DNA from: an uncultured Burkholderiales bacterium
GTDB taxonomy: Bacteria; Pseudomonadota; Gammaproteobacteria; Burkholderiales; Burkholderiaceae_C
Length of the DNA stretch: 60,757 nucleotides
Direction of reading: 5' to 3'
Assembly (NCBI GenBank): GCA_903832625.1
Contig: CAILCI010000054.1
Coordinates: 1-60,757 of the forward strand
The position numbers and the translations under genes are program-made. Within the stretch, counting starts at the first letter, position 1; each line of letters starts with the position of its first letter. Of this stretch, positions 22,292 through 34,104 are shown in pieces. The notes beneath the pieces are model-generated. The model did no database searches, was not told where the DNA came from, and was given only the letters and a program-made list of their open reading frames with translations.

Positions 22292-23683
22292 TCACCCCCG
22301 CGCCAACTCCCCCGCCAACAAGTTATGTCGCTCCACCAACGGTCCCACATCCACCGTGGTCAGGCGTCCTTCGCGCACCACCACGCGGCCATTGACGATC
22401 GTGTAGTCGGCGTTGTCGCTGGCGCACAGCATTAACGCGCCTACGGGGTCGTGCACTGCGCCGCCTGCCATGCTCAAGGTATCTGTTCTGTAGAGACAAA
22501 TGTCGGCGCAATAGCCGGGCGCAATTTGCCCAATTTCATGGGCGCGTCCCAGCACTTCTGCGCCGCCGCGTGTGGCGATGCGCAGGGCGTTGCGGGGTGT
22601 CATTTCTGCGGGGCCGTGGTCGCAACCGAAGTTGTCTAGGGCGCGACCCACACGCGCCAACAACATGGCTTGGCGTGCTTCGTTGAGCATGTGGCCTGCG
22701 TCGTTGCTGGCGCTGCCGTCTACGCCCAAACCCACGGGCACGCCTGCGTCGAGCATTTTGCGCAGCGGCAAAATTCCGCTGGCCAAGCGCATATTGCTGC
22801 ATGGGCAGTGGGCAATGCCGGTGCGGGTTTTGGCAAACAAATACGTGCCTTCGTCGTCCAGCTTGACGCAGTGGGCGTGCCACACATCGCTGCCGACCCA
22901 GCCCAAATCTTGCGCATATTGGGCGGGTGTGCAATTGAATTTTTCTTGGGTGTAGGCCACGTCGTGGTCGTTTTCTGCCAAATGGGTGTGCATGCGCACG
23001 CCATAGGCGCGGGCGAGTTTGGCACTCTCGCGCATCAAGTCTTGGCTCACGCTAAAAGGCGAGCAGGGCGCGACCGCCACATGCGTCATAGACCCAAAAC
23101 TGGCGTCGTGCCAAGTTTCAATCAGGCGTTGCGATTCTTTGAGGATGAACGCCTCGTCTTCCACCACATGGTCGGGTGGCAAACCGCCTTTGGATTGCCC
23201 CACGCTCATGCTGCCGCGTGTGGCGGTAAAACGCATGCCAATGGTGTGCGCGGCTTCAATGCTGTCTTCCAGCCGAATGCCGTTGGGGTAGATGTACATG
23301 TGGTCGCTGCTGGTGGTGCAACCGCTCAACAACAATTCGGCCATCGCAATTTGGTTGGACACCAACACCATCTCAGGCGTGAGCCCCGACCAAATCGGGT
23401 ACAAGCCCTGCAACCAGCTAAATAGCTCCGCGTTTTGCACCTGTGGAATGGCGCGTGTCAAACACTGCACCATGTGGTGGTGCGTGTTGACCATGCCAGG
23501 AATCACCACATGCTGGCGTGCGTCAATCACCTCGTCCACGCTGCTGAGGTCAATGGGCTCGTTTTCAGCAATGATGCGCTCAATGCGGCCATCGCGGATG
23601 AGGATGGAGGCGTTGTTTAACTCGGTGTTGGCATCGTCTTGGGTGGCAATGCAGCGGGCGCGGTGGATGAGGAGGGTGGGCAT
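22292..23683 (-). CDS. 8-oxoguanine deaminase (amidohydrolase superfamily)
   Basis: 463 residues, metal-dependent deaminase of the TrzN/8-oxoguanine deaminase group, which converts 8-oxoguanine to urate. Visible elements: VIPGMVNTHHHMVQ with metal His68 and His70, VAPCSPFSVS, MHTHLAEND, VWHAHCVKLDD, IAHCPCSNMRLASG, and the metal Asp in LGVDGSASND. The start at 23683 (MPTLLIHRARC) matches family N termini; an upstream TTG would add non-homologous residues. Its product enters the urate pathway encoded in the first 17 kb. Other amidohydrolases of this group act on s-triazines or guanine, so the substrate is probable rather than proven. Confidence 0.85.
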   Translation of the reverse strand: MPTLLIHRARCIATQDDANTELNNASILIRDGRIERIIAENEPIDLSSVDEVIDARQHVVIPGMVNTHHHMVQCLTRAIPQVQNAELFSWLQGLYPIWSGLTPEMVLVSNQIAMAELLLSGCTTSSDHMYIYPNGIRLEDSIEAAHTIGMRFTATRGSMSVGQSKGGLPPDHVVEDEAFILKESQRLIETWHDASFGSMTHVAVAPCSPFSVSQDLMRESAKLARAYGVRMHTHLAENDHDVAYTQEKFNCTPAQYAQDLGWVGSDVWHAHCVKLDDEGTYLFAKTRTGIAHCPCSNMRLASGILPLRKMLDAGVPVGLGVDGSASNDAGHMLNEARQAMLLARVGRALDNFGCDHGPAEMTPRNALRIATRGGAEVLGRAHEIGQIAPGYCADICLYRTDTLSMAGGAVHDPVGALMLCASDNADYTIVNGRVVVREGRLTTVDVGPLVERHNLLAGELARG

Positions 23684-23769
23684 AAAAAACAAAGGCAGTG
23701 GTTCAACTGTCGCCACTTTAACTCGCTGGCCTTGCAACGCCGCGCTAAACGCTTAAAGTGGCTGAGTAC

Positions 23770-23779
23770 TGTTTAAACA
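23770..23779. promoter_or_regulatory. Short palindrome TGTTTAAACA in a divergent promoter region
   Basis: A 10-bp perfect palindrome in the 112-bp gap between the divergent 8-oxoguanine deaminase and tartrate dehydrogenase genes, 17 bp before the latter's ATG. It has the length and place of an operator but only one copy is seen, so it may be chance. Confidence 0.35.
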
Positions 23780-23795
23780 AGATCAAAACCCAGCC

Positions 23796-24863
23796 ATGAA
23801 AACCTATCGCATCGCCTGTATTCCCGGAGACGGCATCGGCAAAGAAGTCATTCCCGCAGGGCAGCAAGTGCTGCAAGCTTTGGCGGCGGCGAGCAACAGT
23901 TTTCAGTGTGAGTTCACCCAGTTTGGCTGGGGTGGCGACTGGTACCGCGCCCACGGCGAAATGATGCCCCAAGACGGCTTAGAAGCGCTGCGCCCCATGG
24001 ACGCAATTTTGTTTGGTTCGGCGGGCGATCCGCATATTCCAGACCACATCACGCTGTGGGGTTTGCGCCTCAAAATTTGCCAAGGGTTTGACCAATACGC
24101 CAATGTGCGCCCCACGCGCATCTTGCCCGGCATTGACGCACCCTTGAAACGCTGCACGCCGCAAGACCTCGATTGGGTCATCGTGCGCGAAAACTCCGAG
24201 GGCGAATACTCGGGCGTCGGTGGTCGTGCGCACCAAGGCCACCCGATTGAAGTGGCGACCGATGTGTCCATGATGACCCGCGCTGGCGTGGAACGCATCA
24301 TGCGTTACGCCTTCAAATTGGCGCAATCGCGCCCACGCAAATTGCTCACGGTGGTGACCAAATCCAACGCGCAACGCCACGCCATGGTCATGTGGGATGA
24401 AATCGCGCTGCAAATTAGCCGCGAATTTCCAGACGTCACCTGGGACAAAGAATTGGTAGACGCCGCCACCGCCCGCATGGTCAACCGTCCCGCCACGCTC
24501 GACACTTTGGTTGCAACCAATTTACATGCCGATATTTTGAGCGACCTGGCAGCAGCACTGGCAGGCAGTTTGGGCATTGCGCCCACGGGCAACATCGACC
24601 CCGAACGCCGCTACCCCAGCATGTTCGAGCCAATTCACGGCTCGGCTTTTGACATCATGGGCAAAGGCTTGGCCAACCCCGTGGGCACGTTTTGGTCGTG
24701 CGTCATGTTGCTCGAACACGTCGGCGAAGCTGCGGCGGCAAAAAAACTCATGCACGCCATCGAACAAGTCACCGCCAACCCAGCCCTGCACACCGGCGAT
24801 TTGGGCGGCAAAGCCACCACGGCGCAAGTGACGCAGGCGGTGTGTGCATTGCTGAGTGAGTGA
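23796..24863 (+). CDS. ttuC: Tartrate/D-malate dehydrogenase (isopropylmalate dehydrogenase family)
   Basis: 355 residues, NAD-dependent oxidative decarboxylase. Family motifs: ACIPGDGIGKEVIPAG at the N terminus, FGSAGDPHIPDHITLWGLRLKICQGFDQYANVRP, WVIVRENSEGEYSGVGG, VTKSNAQRHAM, and the NAD-binding FEPIHGSAFDIMGKGLANPVGTF. The NxxGxxxG-like and WGLRL stretches point to the tartrate dehydrogenase/decarboxylase (TtuC) or D-malate branch rather than LeuB. The next gene encodes a glycerate 2-kinase, a pairing seen in tartrate utilisation clusters. Divergent from the 8-oxoguanine deaminase gene. Confidence 0.88.
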   Translation: MKTYRIACIPGDGIGKEVIPAGQQVLQALAAASNSFQCEFTQFGWGGDWYRAHGEMMPQDGLEALRPMDAILFGSAGDPHIPDHITLWGLRLKICQGFDQYANVRPTRILPGIDAPLKRCTPQDLDWVIVRENSEGEYSGVGGRAHQGHPIEVATDVSMMTRAGVERIMRYAFKLAQSRPRKLLTVVTKSNAQRHAMVMWDEIALQISREFPDVTWDKELVDAATARMVNRPATLDTLVATNLHADILSDLAAALAGSLGIAPTGNIDPERRYPSMFEPIHGSAFDIMGKGLANPVGTFWSCVMLLEHVGEAAAAKKLMHAIEQVTANPALHTGDLGGKATTAQVTQAVCALLSE

Positions 24864-24969
24864 AAACCAGCCAAAGCCAATACGAGCTGATGCGACAACA
24901 AGTCAGCCGCAAAGCTTGCCCAGCGGCTACAAAATTTTGGTGGTCGTGGCGTGTCAAAATTGAGGCTCA

Positions 24970-26304
24970 ATGAAACAGCACACCCCATTTGACTCACCCG
25001 CCGCTGTGCAGGCACAGCCGCAAGAATTTTTACGCCAACTCTACGCCGCTGCGGTGCATCGCGCTTTGCCGCTGCACAACACGGCGGCTGCGCTGCCGCC
25101 ACCGCCCAAAGGCCGCACCTTGGTGCTGGGCGCGGGCAAAGCAGGGGGCGCAATGGCGCAAGCGGTCGAGGCTTTGTGGCCTGCGGACAAACCGCTGTCG
25201 GGTTTGGTGGTCACGCGCTACCACCACACGCCTGTGCGTCCTGCGGGCGTGCCTTCGCGCATTGAAGTGGTCGAAGCCGCGCATCCTGTGCCAGACGCCG
25301 CAGGCTTGGCCGCTGCCGAGCGCATATTGGCCCTGACCCAAGGTTTGACGCAAGACGATTTGGTGTTGTGCCTCATCTCCGGTGGCGGCTCGGCCTTGCT
25401 GACCTTGCCCGCCGAAGGTTTGACGCTGCAAGACAAACAACGCATCAACCGCGATTTGCTGCACAGCGGAGCCAGCATTGGCGAAATGAACTGTGTGCGC
25501 AAACACCTCTCGCGCATCAAAGGTGGGCGTTTGGCGGCGGCCTGTGCGCCAGCGCAAGTGGTGACGCTGACCATCAGCGATGTGCCGGGCGACGATCCGT
25601 CCATCATCGCCAGCGGCCCCACCGTGCCTGACGCCAGCACTTGCGCCGACGCGCTGGCCATTTTGCAGCGTTACGGCATTGCCTTGCCTGCTGCGGTGCA
25701 AACTGCCCTGCAACAAGGCGAGCTAGAAACCCCCAAACCCAGCGCCGCGTGGGACAAACAGCCCGTGCATTTGATCGCTACACCGCAACAGTCTTTGGAC
25801 GCAGCGGCAGAGTTGGCGCGCCGTGCGGGCTTGAACGCCTATGTGTTGAGCGACGAGCTAGAAGGCGAATCGCGCGAAGTGGGCAAGGTGCATGCAGCTT
25901 TGGCACGCGCTGCGGCGCAGGGCAAAGGGCCGTTTCAAACACCTTGCGTGATTTTGAGCGGCGGCGAGACCACCGTCACCATTCGCCCGCAAGCCCTCAA
26001 CACACCCAAAGGACGCGGCGGACGCGCCGGAGAGTTTTGCTTGGGGCTGGCCGTGGCACTGCAAGCGCAACCCAAGGTCTGGGCTTTGGCCGCAGACACC
26101 GACGGCATTGACGGCATTGAAGACAACGCAGGCGCGCGCGTCGCGCCCGACACCTTGAGCCGTGCGGCAGCGCAGGGCATCAAACCCACCGAATACCTCG
26201 ACCGCAACGACGCCTATGGTTTTTTTGAGCCCTTGGGCGATTTGGTCATCACCGGCCCGACGTTCACCAATGTGAATGATTTTCGGGCGATGTTGATTCT
26301 GTGA
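24970..26304 (+). CDS. ttuD: Glycerate 2-kinase, MOFRL family (TtuD/GckA type)
   Basis: 444 residues. N-terminal glycerate kinase domain with LVLGAGKAGGAMAQAVE and CLISGGGSALL; then LISDVPGDD-like TISDVPGDDPSIIASGPTVPD. The C-terminal MOFRL domain is seen as LSGGETTVTI, GRGGRAGEFCLGLAV and ALAADTDGIDGIEDNAGARV. It phosphorylates D-glycerate to 2-phosphoglycerate; older annotations call it hydroxypyruvate reductase. It would collect C3 units from tartrate or from glyoxylate released by ureide breakdown. Its stop overlaps the GTG start of the next gene by 4 bp. Confidence 0.9.
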   Translation: MKQHTPFDSPAAVQAQPQEFLRQLYAAAVHRALPLHNTAAALPPPPKGRTLVLGAGKAGGAMAQAVEALWPADKPLSGLVVTRYHHTPVRPAGVPSRIEVVEAAHPVPDAAGLAAAERILALTQGLTQDDLVLCLISGGGSALLTLPAEGLTLQDKQRINRDLLHSGASIGEMNCVRKHLSRIKGGRLAAACAPAQVVTLTISDVPGDDPSIIASGPTVPDASTCADALAILQRYGIALPAAVQTALQQGELETPKPSAAWDKQPVHLIATPQQSLDAAAELARRAGLNAYVLSDELEGESREVGKVHAALARAAAQGKGPFQTPCVILSGGETTVTIRPQALNTPKGRGGRAGEFCLGLAVALQAQPKVWALAADTDGIDGIEDNAGARVAPDTLSRAAAQGIKPTEYLDRNDAYGFFEPLGDLVITGPTFTNVNDFRAMLIL

Positions 26305-27185
26305 AAACCTCACCCACCACCCTCAAAGGCATTGGTATTTTGTTGCTGGCGCTGGCGTGCTTTTCCTTCATGGACACGTTCACCAAAAAAGTGACAGCGC
26401 AAGCGCCCATCTTGATGGTCATCTGGACGCGCTACCTGATTCAAGCGCTGGTCACCACGGCCTTCATCTTGCCCAAAATGGGGCGCAGTGTGCTGATCAC
26501 TGAGCATCCGTGGACGCAAGTCTCGCGTGGCGCATTGTTGATGCTCACCACGGGGTTGGCGGTGTTGAGCTTGCAGTTTTTGCCGGTGGGCGAGTTCTCC
26601 GCCATTGTGATGACCACGCCTTTGTTGGTCACTTTGTTTGCCTCGCGCTGGTTGGGCGAACATGTGTCTCACACCCGAATTGCGTTGGTGGCGGGCGGGT
26701 TTTTGGGCACCTTGTTGATTGTGCGACCCGGCTCCAGCTTTTTTGGCTGGCCCATGATTTTTCCGCTGCTGCTGGTGGTGGCGAATGCGGGTTTTCAGTT
26801 GCTGACCAGCAAGATGGCGCAAACCGAAAAAAGCATGACCACGCATTTTTACTCAGTCTGGACGGGCGCGGTGCTCTCCAGCGTGGTGGTGTATTGGGCT
26901 TGGGCGACCATTGAAGACACGCAGCTTTGGTTAGAAATCATCGCCATCGCCGTGGCTGGCGCGCTGGGGCATTTTTTGCTCATCGTGGCTTTTGAGAAAT
27001 CACCCGCCGCCACGCTCATGCCCTATATGTATTTGCAAATCGGCCTGTCCATGCTGGGCGGCTGGCTGCTGTTTGGCCATGTGCCAGACCATTGGTCGGT
27101 GCTGGGCATCATCACCATCGCCGCCTGCGGTTTGGCGGGCGCGATGTTGACGGTGGTGGAGGCGAGGCGTAAACAGTTGCTGTGA
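26301..27185 (+). CDS. EamA/DMT-family transporter
   Basis: 294 residues with about ten membrane helices in two EamA repeats (SFMDTFTKK region in the first; ATLMPYMYLQIGLSMLGGWLLFGHVPD in the second). GTG start overlaps the ttuD stop as GTGA, so it is in the same operon. The family exports or imports small metabolites; from position, a carboxylic acid such as tartrate or glycerate is conceivable but unsupported by sequence. The 3' end lies 3 bp from the convergent thioesterase gene. Confidence 0.88.
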   Translation: MKTSPTTLKGIGILLLALACFSFMDTFTKKVTAQAPILMVIWTRYLIQALVTTAFILPKMGRSVLITEHPWTQVSRGALLMLTTGLAVLSLQFLPVGEFSAIVMTTPLLVTLFASRWLGEHVSHTRIALVAGGFLGTLLIVRPGSSFFGWPMIFPLLLVVANAGFQLLTSKMAQTEKSMTTHFYSVWTGAVLSSVVVYWAWATIEDTQLWLEIIAIAVAGALGHFLLIVAFEKSPAATLMPYMYLQIGLSMLGGWLLFGHVPDHWSVLGIITIAACGLAGAMLTVVEARRKQLL

Positions 27186-27188
27186 CGC

Positions 27189-27611
27189 TCACTCACACAA
27201 ACCACGAATTTCCGCCGGAATCGGCACGGCACGAATTCCCGGCTGGCCGTTGTTGTCGCGGTGGGCGGCAAAGATACGGACTTCTTCGCATTCCATGATC
27301 AGGTCTTCGCCGCGTTGAATGCGGTAGGTCAGCACAAAGCTTTTGTCGCGCCATTCGCCAATTTGGGTGTGAATGTCCAGCACATCGCCATAACTGGCGG
27401 TTTTGACAAAACGGGCATGGGTGTCCACCAAAGGCGTGCCGATGATGCCCAACGTGCGCTCGGTTTCGTGCCACGGTGGTACGCCGCATTGCACAAAAAA
27501 GTGGCGCGATGCGGCGTCAATCCAGCGGAAAAAGTTGGGAAACCACACAATGCGGGCGGGGTCGCAGTCGCCAAATTCGACTTTGAGGGTGTAGGTGATG
27601 GTTTTGCTCAT
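27189..27611 (-). CDS. Acyl-CoA thioesterase (4-hydroxybenzoyl-CoA thioesterase-like hotdog)
   Basis: 140-residue hotdog-fold protein. The N-terminal VEFGDCDPARIVWFPNFFRWIDAASR carries the Asp17 nucleophile context of 4-hydroxybenzoyl-CoA thioesterase, and FVLTYRIQRGEDLIMECEEVRIF is typical of the last strands. Cytoplasmic. Single gene, convergent with the EamA transporter and divergent from the ABC operon (95 bp). Substrate could be an aromatic or short acyl-CoA. Confidence 0.88.
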   Translation of the reverse strand: MSKTITYTLKVEFGDCDPARIVWFPNFFRWIDAASRHFFVQCGVPPWHETERTLGIIGTPLVDTHARFVKTASYGDVLDIHTQIGEWRDKSFVLTYRIQRGEDLIMECEEVRIFAAHRDNNGQPGIRAVPIPAEIRGLCE

Positions 27612-27706
27612 AAGTGCGAGATTGTCGAATAAATGGGAAACCTCTTGGTCGAGAAGGTGTCAGGGGCTGGTAACCTTGGATTTTTAACGATACCAAACTC
27701 GTTTCA

Positions 27707-29248
27707 ATGTCTGAATCTAGATTGTGTTTGAGCAATATCACCAAGCGCTATCCGGCGGTGGTGGCCAACGACGGCGTGTCCCTGAATGTGCAGCCCGGCG
27801 AAATTCATGCCGTGCTGGGCGAAAACGGGGCGGGCAAATCGACGCTGATGAAAATCATCTACGGCGCGGTCAAGCCCGATGCGGGCGACATCCGTTTCAA
27901 CGGCCAAACGGTGCATATTCGCAACCCCCAAGAAGCGCGTGCCTTGGGCATCAGCATGGTGTTTCAGCATTTCAGCCTGTTTGACACCTTGAGCGTGGCC
28001 GAAAACGTGTGGCTGGGCTTGGACAAATCTTTGAGCCTGGAACAGGTGAGCCAAAAAATTCTAGAAAAAGCCTCGCAATACGGCTTGGACATAGAACCCA
28101 GCCGCCCCGTTCACACCTTGAGCGTGGGTGAAATGCAGCGGGTTGAAATCATCCGCGCCTTGCTCAGCGACCCGCAATTGCTGATCTTGGACGAACCCAC
28201 CTCGGTGCTCACGCCGCAAGCGGTGGAAAAACTCTTTGTGGTGCTGCGTCAACTCGCCAGCGAAGGGCGCAGCATTTTGTACATCAGCCACAAATTGCAC
28301 GAAATTCGCGCCTTGTGCACCACTTGCACCGTCATGCGTGCAGGTCGCGTGACAGGCGTGTGCGATCCACGCCAAGAAACCAATGCGTCTTTGAGCCAAC
28401 TCATGATTGGCAGCTTGCCGCCAGAACTCAAACTGCGCCCACAAACCGCAGGCGCAGCCGTGCTCAAGGTGCAAGATTTGAGCTTGGAGCGCGACGACCC
28501 GTTTGGTGTCGATTTGCACCACATTCACCTGCAAGTGCGTGCGGGCGAAGTGGTGGGCATTGCGGGTGTGTCGGGCAACGGCCAGCGCGAATTGCTGCGC
28601 GCTTTGTCGGGCGAAGACACGCGTGCCGCGCACACCAGCATGGTGTTGGCTGATACAGCGGTCGGACACTGGAGCCCGGCAAAAAAACGCGAAGCTGGTT
28701 TGCACTTTGTGCCCGAAGAACGCTTGGGACGCGGCGCTGTGCCGTCCTTGAGTTTGGCGCAAAACCTGTTGCTCACGCGGCATGAAGCCGTAGCGCAACA
28801 CGGTCTGTTGGGGTTGCTGGGCTGGCTCAATTTGGGCAATTTGCAGCGCCAAGCGCAGGCCATCATTGCGCGCTACCAAGTCAAAGCGGGCGGTGCCGAT
28901 GCGCTGGCCAAGTCTTTGTCGGGCGGCAATTTGCAGAAGTTTTTGGTGGGACGCGAAATTGAAGCCGCGCCCCGATTGCTCATCGTCTCGCAACCGACCT
29001 GGGGCGTGGATGTGGGCGCGTCAGCCCAAATTCGTGCGGCGCTGCTGGCCTTGCGCGACGCAGGTTGCGCCGTGTTGGTGGTGAGCGAAGAACTGGAGGA
29101 GTTGCTGGAATTGTCAGACCGATTGCATGTGATTGCCGACGGGCGTTTGTCGCCCGCTTTGAGCCGCGAACAAGCCAATGTGTCTTTGATTGGCGAATGG
29201 ATGAGTGGCCTGTGGCAGAAAGAGGAGGCACACCATGTTGCGGCTTGA
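27707..29248 (+). CDS. ABC transporter ATPase, nucleoside (BMP) type with two ATPase domains
   Basis: 513 residues with two fused ABC domains. First: Walker A GENGAGKST, signature LSVGEMQRVEI (a diverged LSGGQ), Walker B LLILDEPTSVLTP. Second: GVSGNGQREL in place of a full Walker A, signature LSGGNLQKF. This tandem form is that of sugar and nucleoside importers (RbsA/YufO/NupA). First gene of a four-component importer followed by an adenine deaminase gene, which indicates purine nucleoside or base uptake. The stop overlaps the next start by 14 bp. Confidence 0.9.
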   Translation: MSESRLCLSNITKRYPAVVANDGVSLNVQPGEIHAVLGENGAGKSTLMKIIYGAVKPDAGDIRFNGQTVHIRNPQEARALGISMVFQHFSLFDTLSVAENVWLGLDKSLSLEQVSQKILEKASQYGLDIEPSRPVHTLSVGEMQRVEIIRALLSDPQLLILDEPTSVLTPQAVEKLFVVLRQLASEGRSILYISHKLHEIRALCTTCTVMRAGRVTGVCDPRQETNASLSQLMIGSLPPELKLRPQTAGAAVLKVQDLSLERDDPFGVDLHHIHLQVRAGEVVGIAGVSGNGQRELLRALSGEDTRAAHTSMVLADTAVGHWSPAKKREAGLHFVPEERLGRGAVPSLSLAQNLLLTRHEAVAQHGLLGLLGWLNLGNLQRQAQAIIARYQVKAGGADALAKSLSGGNLQKFLVGREIEAAPRLLIVSQPTWGVDVGASAQIRAALLALRDAGCAVLVVSEELEELLELSDRLHVIADGRLSPALSREQANVSLIGEWMSGLWQKEEAHHVAA

Positions 29249-30305
29249 ACCTCGGGCGCAAACCTCTGCGCTGTGGCGTTACGCCTCGCCCTTGTTGGCC
29301 TTGGCGCTGACGGTGGCGCTGGGTGTGTTGTTGTTTGTCGCTTTGGGCAAAGACCCCGTGCGCGGCTTGCAAGTGTTTTTTTGGGAACCCATCAAAAACG
29401 CTTATGCGTGGTCTGAGCTGATTGTCAAAGGCACGCCTTTGTTGCTCATTGCACTCGGGCTGGCCGTGTGTTTTCGCTCCAATGTGTGGAACATCGGTGC
29501 CGAAGGCCAGTTTGTGATGGGCGCGATTTTTGCGGCAGGCGTGGCGCTCACGGCAGATGCCAACACCTCGTCTTGGTTTTGGTTGTGTATTTTGCTGGCG
29601 GGCGTGGTGGGCGGCATGGTGTGGGCGGGCATTGCGGCTTTGCTGCGCGACCGCTTCAACGCCAACGAAATTTTGGTCAGCCTGATGCTGGTCTATGTGG
29701 CCGTCATGGTGCTCAATTATTTGGTGTATGGCCCGTGGAAAGACCCACTGGGCTACAACTTTCCGCAAACCAAAACCTTTGAGGCCGTCACGCAAATTCC
29801 CAAACTCATGCAGGGCTTGCGCGTCAATGTGGGCGTGTTCATGGCTTTGGCGGGTGTGGCGGGTTTGTGGGTGTTTTTGTTTCGCACCCATGCGGGTTTT
29901 GCGCAGCAAGTGGGCGGTTTAGCGCCAGATGCGGCGCGTTATGCGGGCTTTTCTTCGCGCAAAGCGCTGTGGCTGGCCTTGTTGGTGTCGGGCGGTGCAG
30001 CGGGTTTGGCGGGGGCGCTGGAAGTGGCCGGACCGCTGCGCCAACTCACGCCGTTTGTGCCTGCGGGCTATGGTTTTGCGGCCATCATCGTGGCGTTTGT
30101 CGGGCGGCTCAATCCGGTGGGCATGGTGTTTTCGGCGCTGTTGATGAGCATGTTCTACATCGGGGGTGAATTGGCGCAATCGCGCTTGGGGCTGCCGCGC
30201 TCGCTCACGGGTGTGTTTCAAGGCTTGTTGTTGTTTAACTTGTTGGCCTGCGACACGCTGATGAATTACCGCCTGCGCTGGATGCGTGCAGAAAGGACAA
30301 ACTGA
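29235..30305 (+). CDS. ABC transporter permease, nucleoside type (first)
   Basis: 356 residues with eight to ten membrane helices, BPD_transp_2 family. NVWNIGAEGQFVMGAIFAAG and GFAAIIVAFVGRLNPVGMVFSALLMSMFYIGGE are typical. The start at 29235 has AGAGGAGG 7 nt upstream and overlaps the ATPase gene; an upstream frame opening at 29205 has none. Its TGA overlaps the next ATG by one base. Confidence 0.9.
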   Translation: MLRLEPRAQTSALWRYASPLLALALTVALGVLLFVALGKDPVRGLQVFFWEPIKNAYAWSELIVKGTPLLLIALGLAVCFRSNVWNIGAEGQFVMGAIFAAGVALTADANTSSWFWLCILLAGVVGGMVWAGIAALLRDRFNANEILVSLMLVYVAVMVLNYLVYGPWKDPLGYNFPQTKTFEAVTQIPKLMQGLRVNVGVFMALAGVAGLWVFLFRTHAGFAQQVGGLAPDAARYAGFSSRKALWLALLVSGGAAGLAGALEVAGPLRQLTPFVPAGYGFAAIIVAFVGRLNPVGMVFSALLMSMFYIGGELAQSRLGLPRSLTGVFQGLLLFNLLACDTLMNYRLRWMRAERTN

Positions 30306-31222
30306 TGGATACCTACGCATTGTTGTGGGCCGCGACCATGAACGCAGGCACGGTGTTGGCGCTGGCCTCGCTGGGGCTGTTGATCAACGAAAAAGCGGGC
30401 GTGGTCAATTTGGGCGCCGAAGGCATGATGCTGTGCGCCGCCATTGCGGGCTTTGCCACCGTGGTGCACACAGGCAGCGACACGCTGGGGTTTTTGGCTG
30501 GCATGGGCGCAGGCGCCTTGATGGCGGCTGTGTTTGGCGTGCTGGTGATTTGGCTCAGCACCAACCAATACGCCACGGGTTTGGCGCTGAGTTTGTTTGG
30601 CAGCGGTTTTTCAGCCTTTGTGGGCGTGAACTATGTGCAAGCCAAATTGCCCGAGCGCATGCACTTTGACATTCCGGTGTTGGGCGATATGCCGGTGCTG
30701 GGCGTGGCCTTGTTTCGGCACCATCCGCTGGTGTACGGCGCAATTGCGCTGATGTTGGGCCTGATGTATTTTTTGTACCGCACGCGCGCGGGCCTGGTGC
30801 TGCGCTCGGTGGGCGAGTCGCCCGAATCGGCGCATGCGCTGGGCTATCCGGTGCGGCGCATTCGTTTGTGGGCGGTGATTGCAGGGGGCGCTTTGTGCGG
30901 TTTGTCAGGCGCTTACATCTCGATTGTTTACACGCCCTTGTGGGTGGAGGGCATGATTGCGGGCAAAGGTTGGATTGCTTTGGCGCTCACCACCTTTGCC
31001 ACTTGGCGTCCAGCGCGGGTGTTGCTGGGTGCGTATTTGTTTGGCGGCGTGACTATGTTGCAATTTCACTTACAAACCACGGGTGTGGACATTCCCACCC
31101 AGTTTTTGAGCATGTTGCCCTACGTGGCGACGATTGTGGTGTTGGCCTTGATTTCGCGTAATCCCAAATGGCTGCGGGTGAATATGCCTGCGTCCATCGG
31201 CAAACCGTTTGTGCCGAATTGA
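30305..31222 (+). CDS. ABC transporter permease, nucleoside type (second)
   Basis: 305 residues, BPD_transp_2 family. LGLLINEKAGVVNLGAEGMMLCAA near the N terminus and RSVGESPESAHALGYPVRRIRLWAVI in the cytoplasmic loop are characteristic of the shorter permease of BMP-type importers. ATG overlaps the previous TGA. Forms the heterodimeric pore with the preceding permease. Confidence 0.9.
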   Translation: MDTYALLWAATMNAGTVLALASLGLLINEKAGVVNLGAEGMMLCAAIAGFATVVHTGSDTLGFLAGMGAGALMAAVFGVLVIWLSTNQYATGLALSLFGSGFSAFVGVNYVQAKLPERMHFDIPVLGDMPVLGVALFRHHPLVYGAIALMLGLMYFLYRTRAGLVLRSVGESPESAHALGYPVRRIRLWAVIAGGALCGLSGAYISIVYTPLWVEGMIAGKGWIALALTTFATWRPARVLLGAYLFGGVTMLQFHLQTTGVDIPTQFLSMLPYVATIVVLALISRNPKWLRVNMPASIGKPFVPN

Positions 31223-31278
31223 GTGTTTTTTCCGTTCATAATGACTTGTTTTTTCAACACATCTTTGGAGGTTTTCGC

Positions 31279-33470
<2,192 letters not shown>

Positions 33471-33481
33471 AATCGTGCCCT

Positions 33482-34051
33482 ATGAGTATCAAATCTGACA
33501 AATGGATTCGCCGCATGGCCGAGCAACACGGCATGATCGAGCCTTTCGAACCCGGCCAAATTCGCCACAACGCAGCGGGCGAAAAAATCGTCAGCTACGG
33601 CACCAGCAGCTATGGCTACGACATTCGCTGCGCGCCCGAATTCAAGGTGTTCACCAATATTTACAGCACCGTGGTCGATCCCAAAAACTTCGATCCCAAG
33701 AGCTTTGTGGACATCGAATCCGACGTCTGCATCATCCCGCCCAACAGTTTTGCGCTGGCGCGTACCGTCGAATACTTCCGTATTCCACGCAATGTGCTGA
33801 CCGTGTGTTTGGGCAAAAGCACCTATGCGCGTTGCGGCATCATCGTCAACGTGACGCCGTTTGAGCCCGAATGGGAAGGCTATGTGACGCTGGAGTTTTC
33901 CAACACCACGCCGCTGCCCGCCAAAATTTACGCAGGCGAGGGCTGCGCCCAAGTCTTGTTCTTTGAGAGCGACGAAGTGTGTGAGACCAGCTACAAAGAC
34001 CGAGGCGGCAAATACCAAGGCCAAGTCGGCGTGACCCTGCCCAAAACCTGA
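33482..34051 (+). CDS. dcd: dCTP deaminase
   Basis: 189 residues, makes dUTP from dCTP for thymidylate synthesis. Family blocks: [22 protein letters not shown] at the N terminus, [56 protein letters not shown] with the catalytic Glu, and [10 protein letters not shown]. Lies 11 bp after the adenine deaminase gene. Length equals the Escherichia coli enzyme closely. Confidence 0.97.
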   Translation: MSIKSDKWIRRMAEQHGMIEPFEPGQIRHNAAGEKIVSYGTSSYGYDIRCAPEFKVFTNIYSTVVDPKNFDPKSFVDIESDVCIIPPNSFALARTVEYFRIPRNVLTVCLGKSTYARCGIIVNVTPFEPEWEGYVTLEFSNTTPLPAKIYAGEGCAQVLFFESDEVCETSYKDRGGKYQGQVGVTLPKT

Positions 34052-34104
34052 TTTCAGCCCCATTTTTGGCCGAATCGGGCAGGGTGCGACAATACGCACC
34101 TGAT

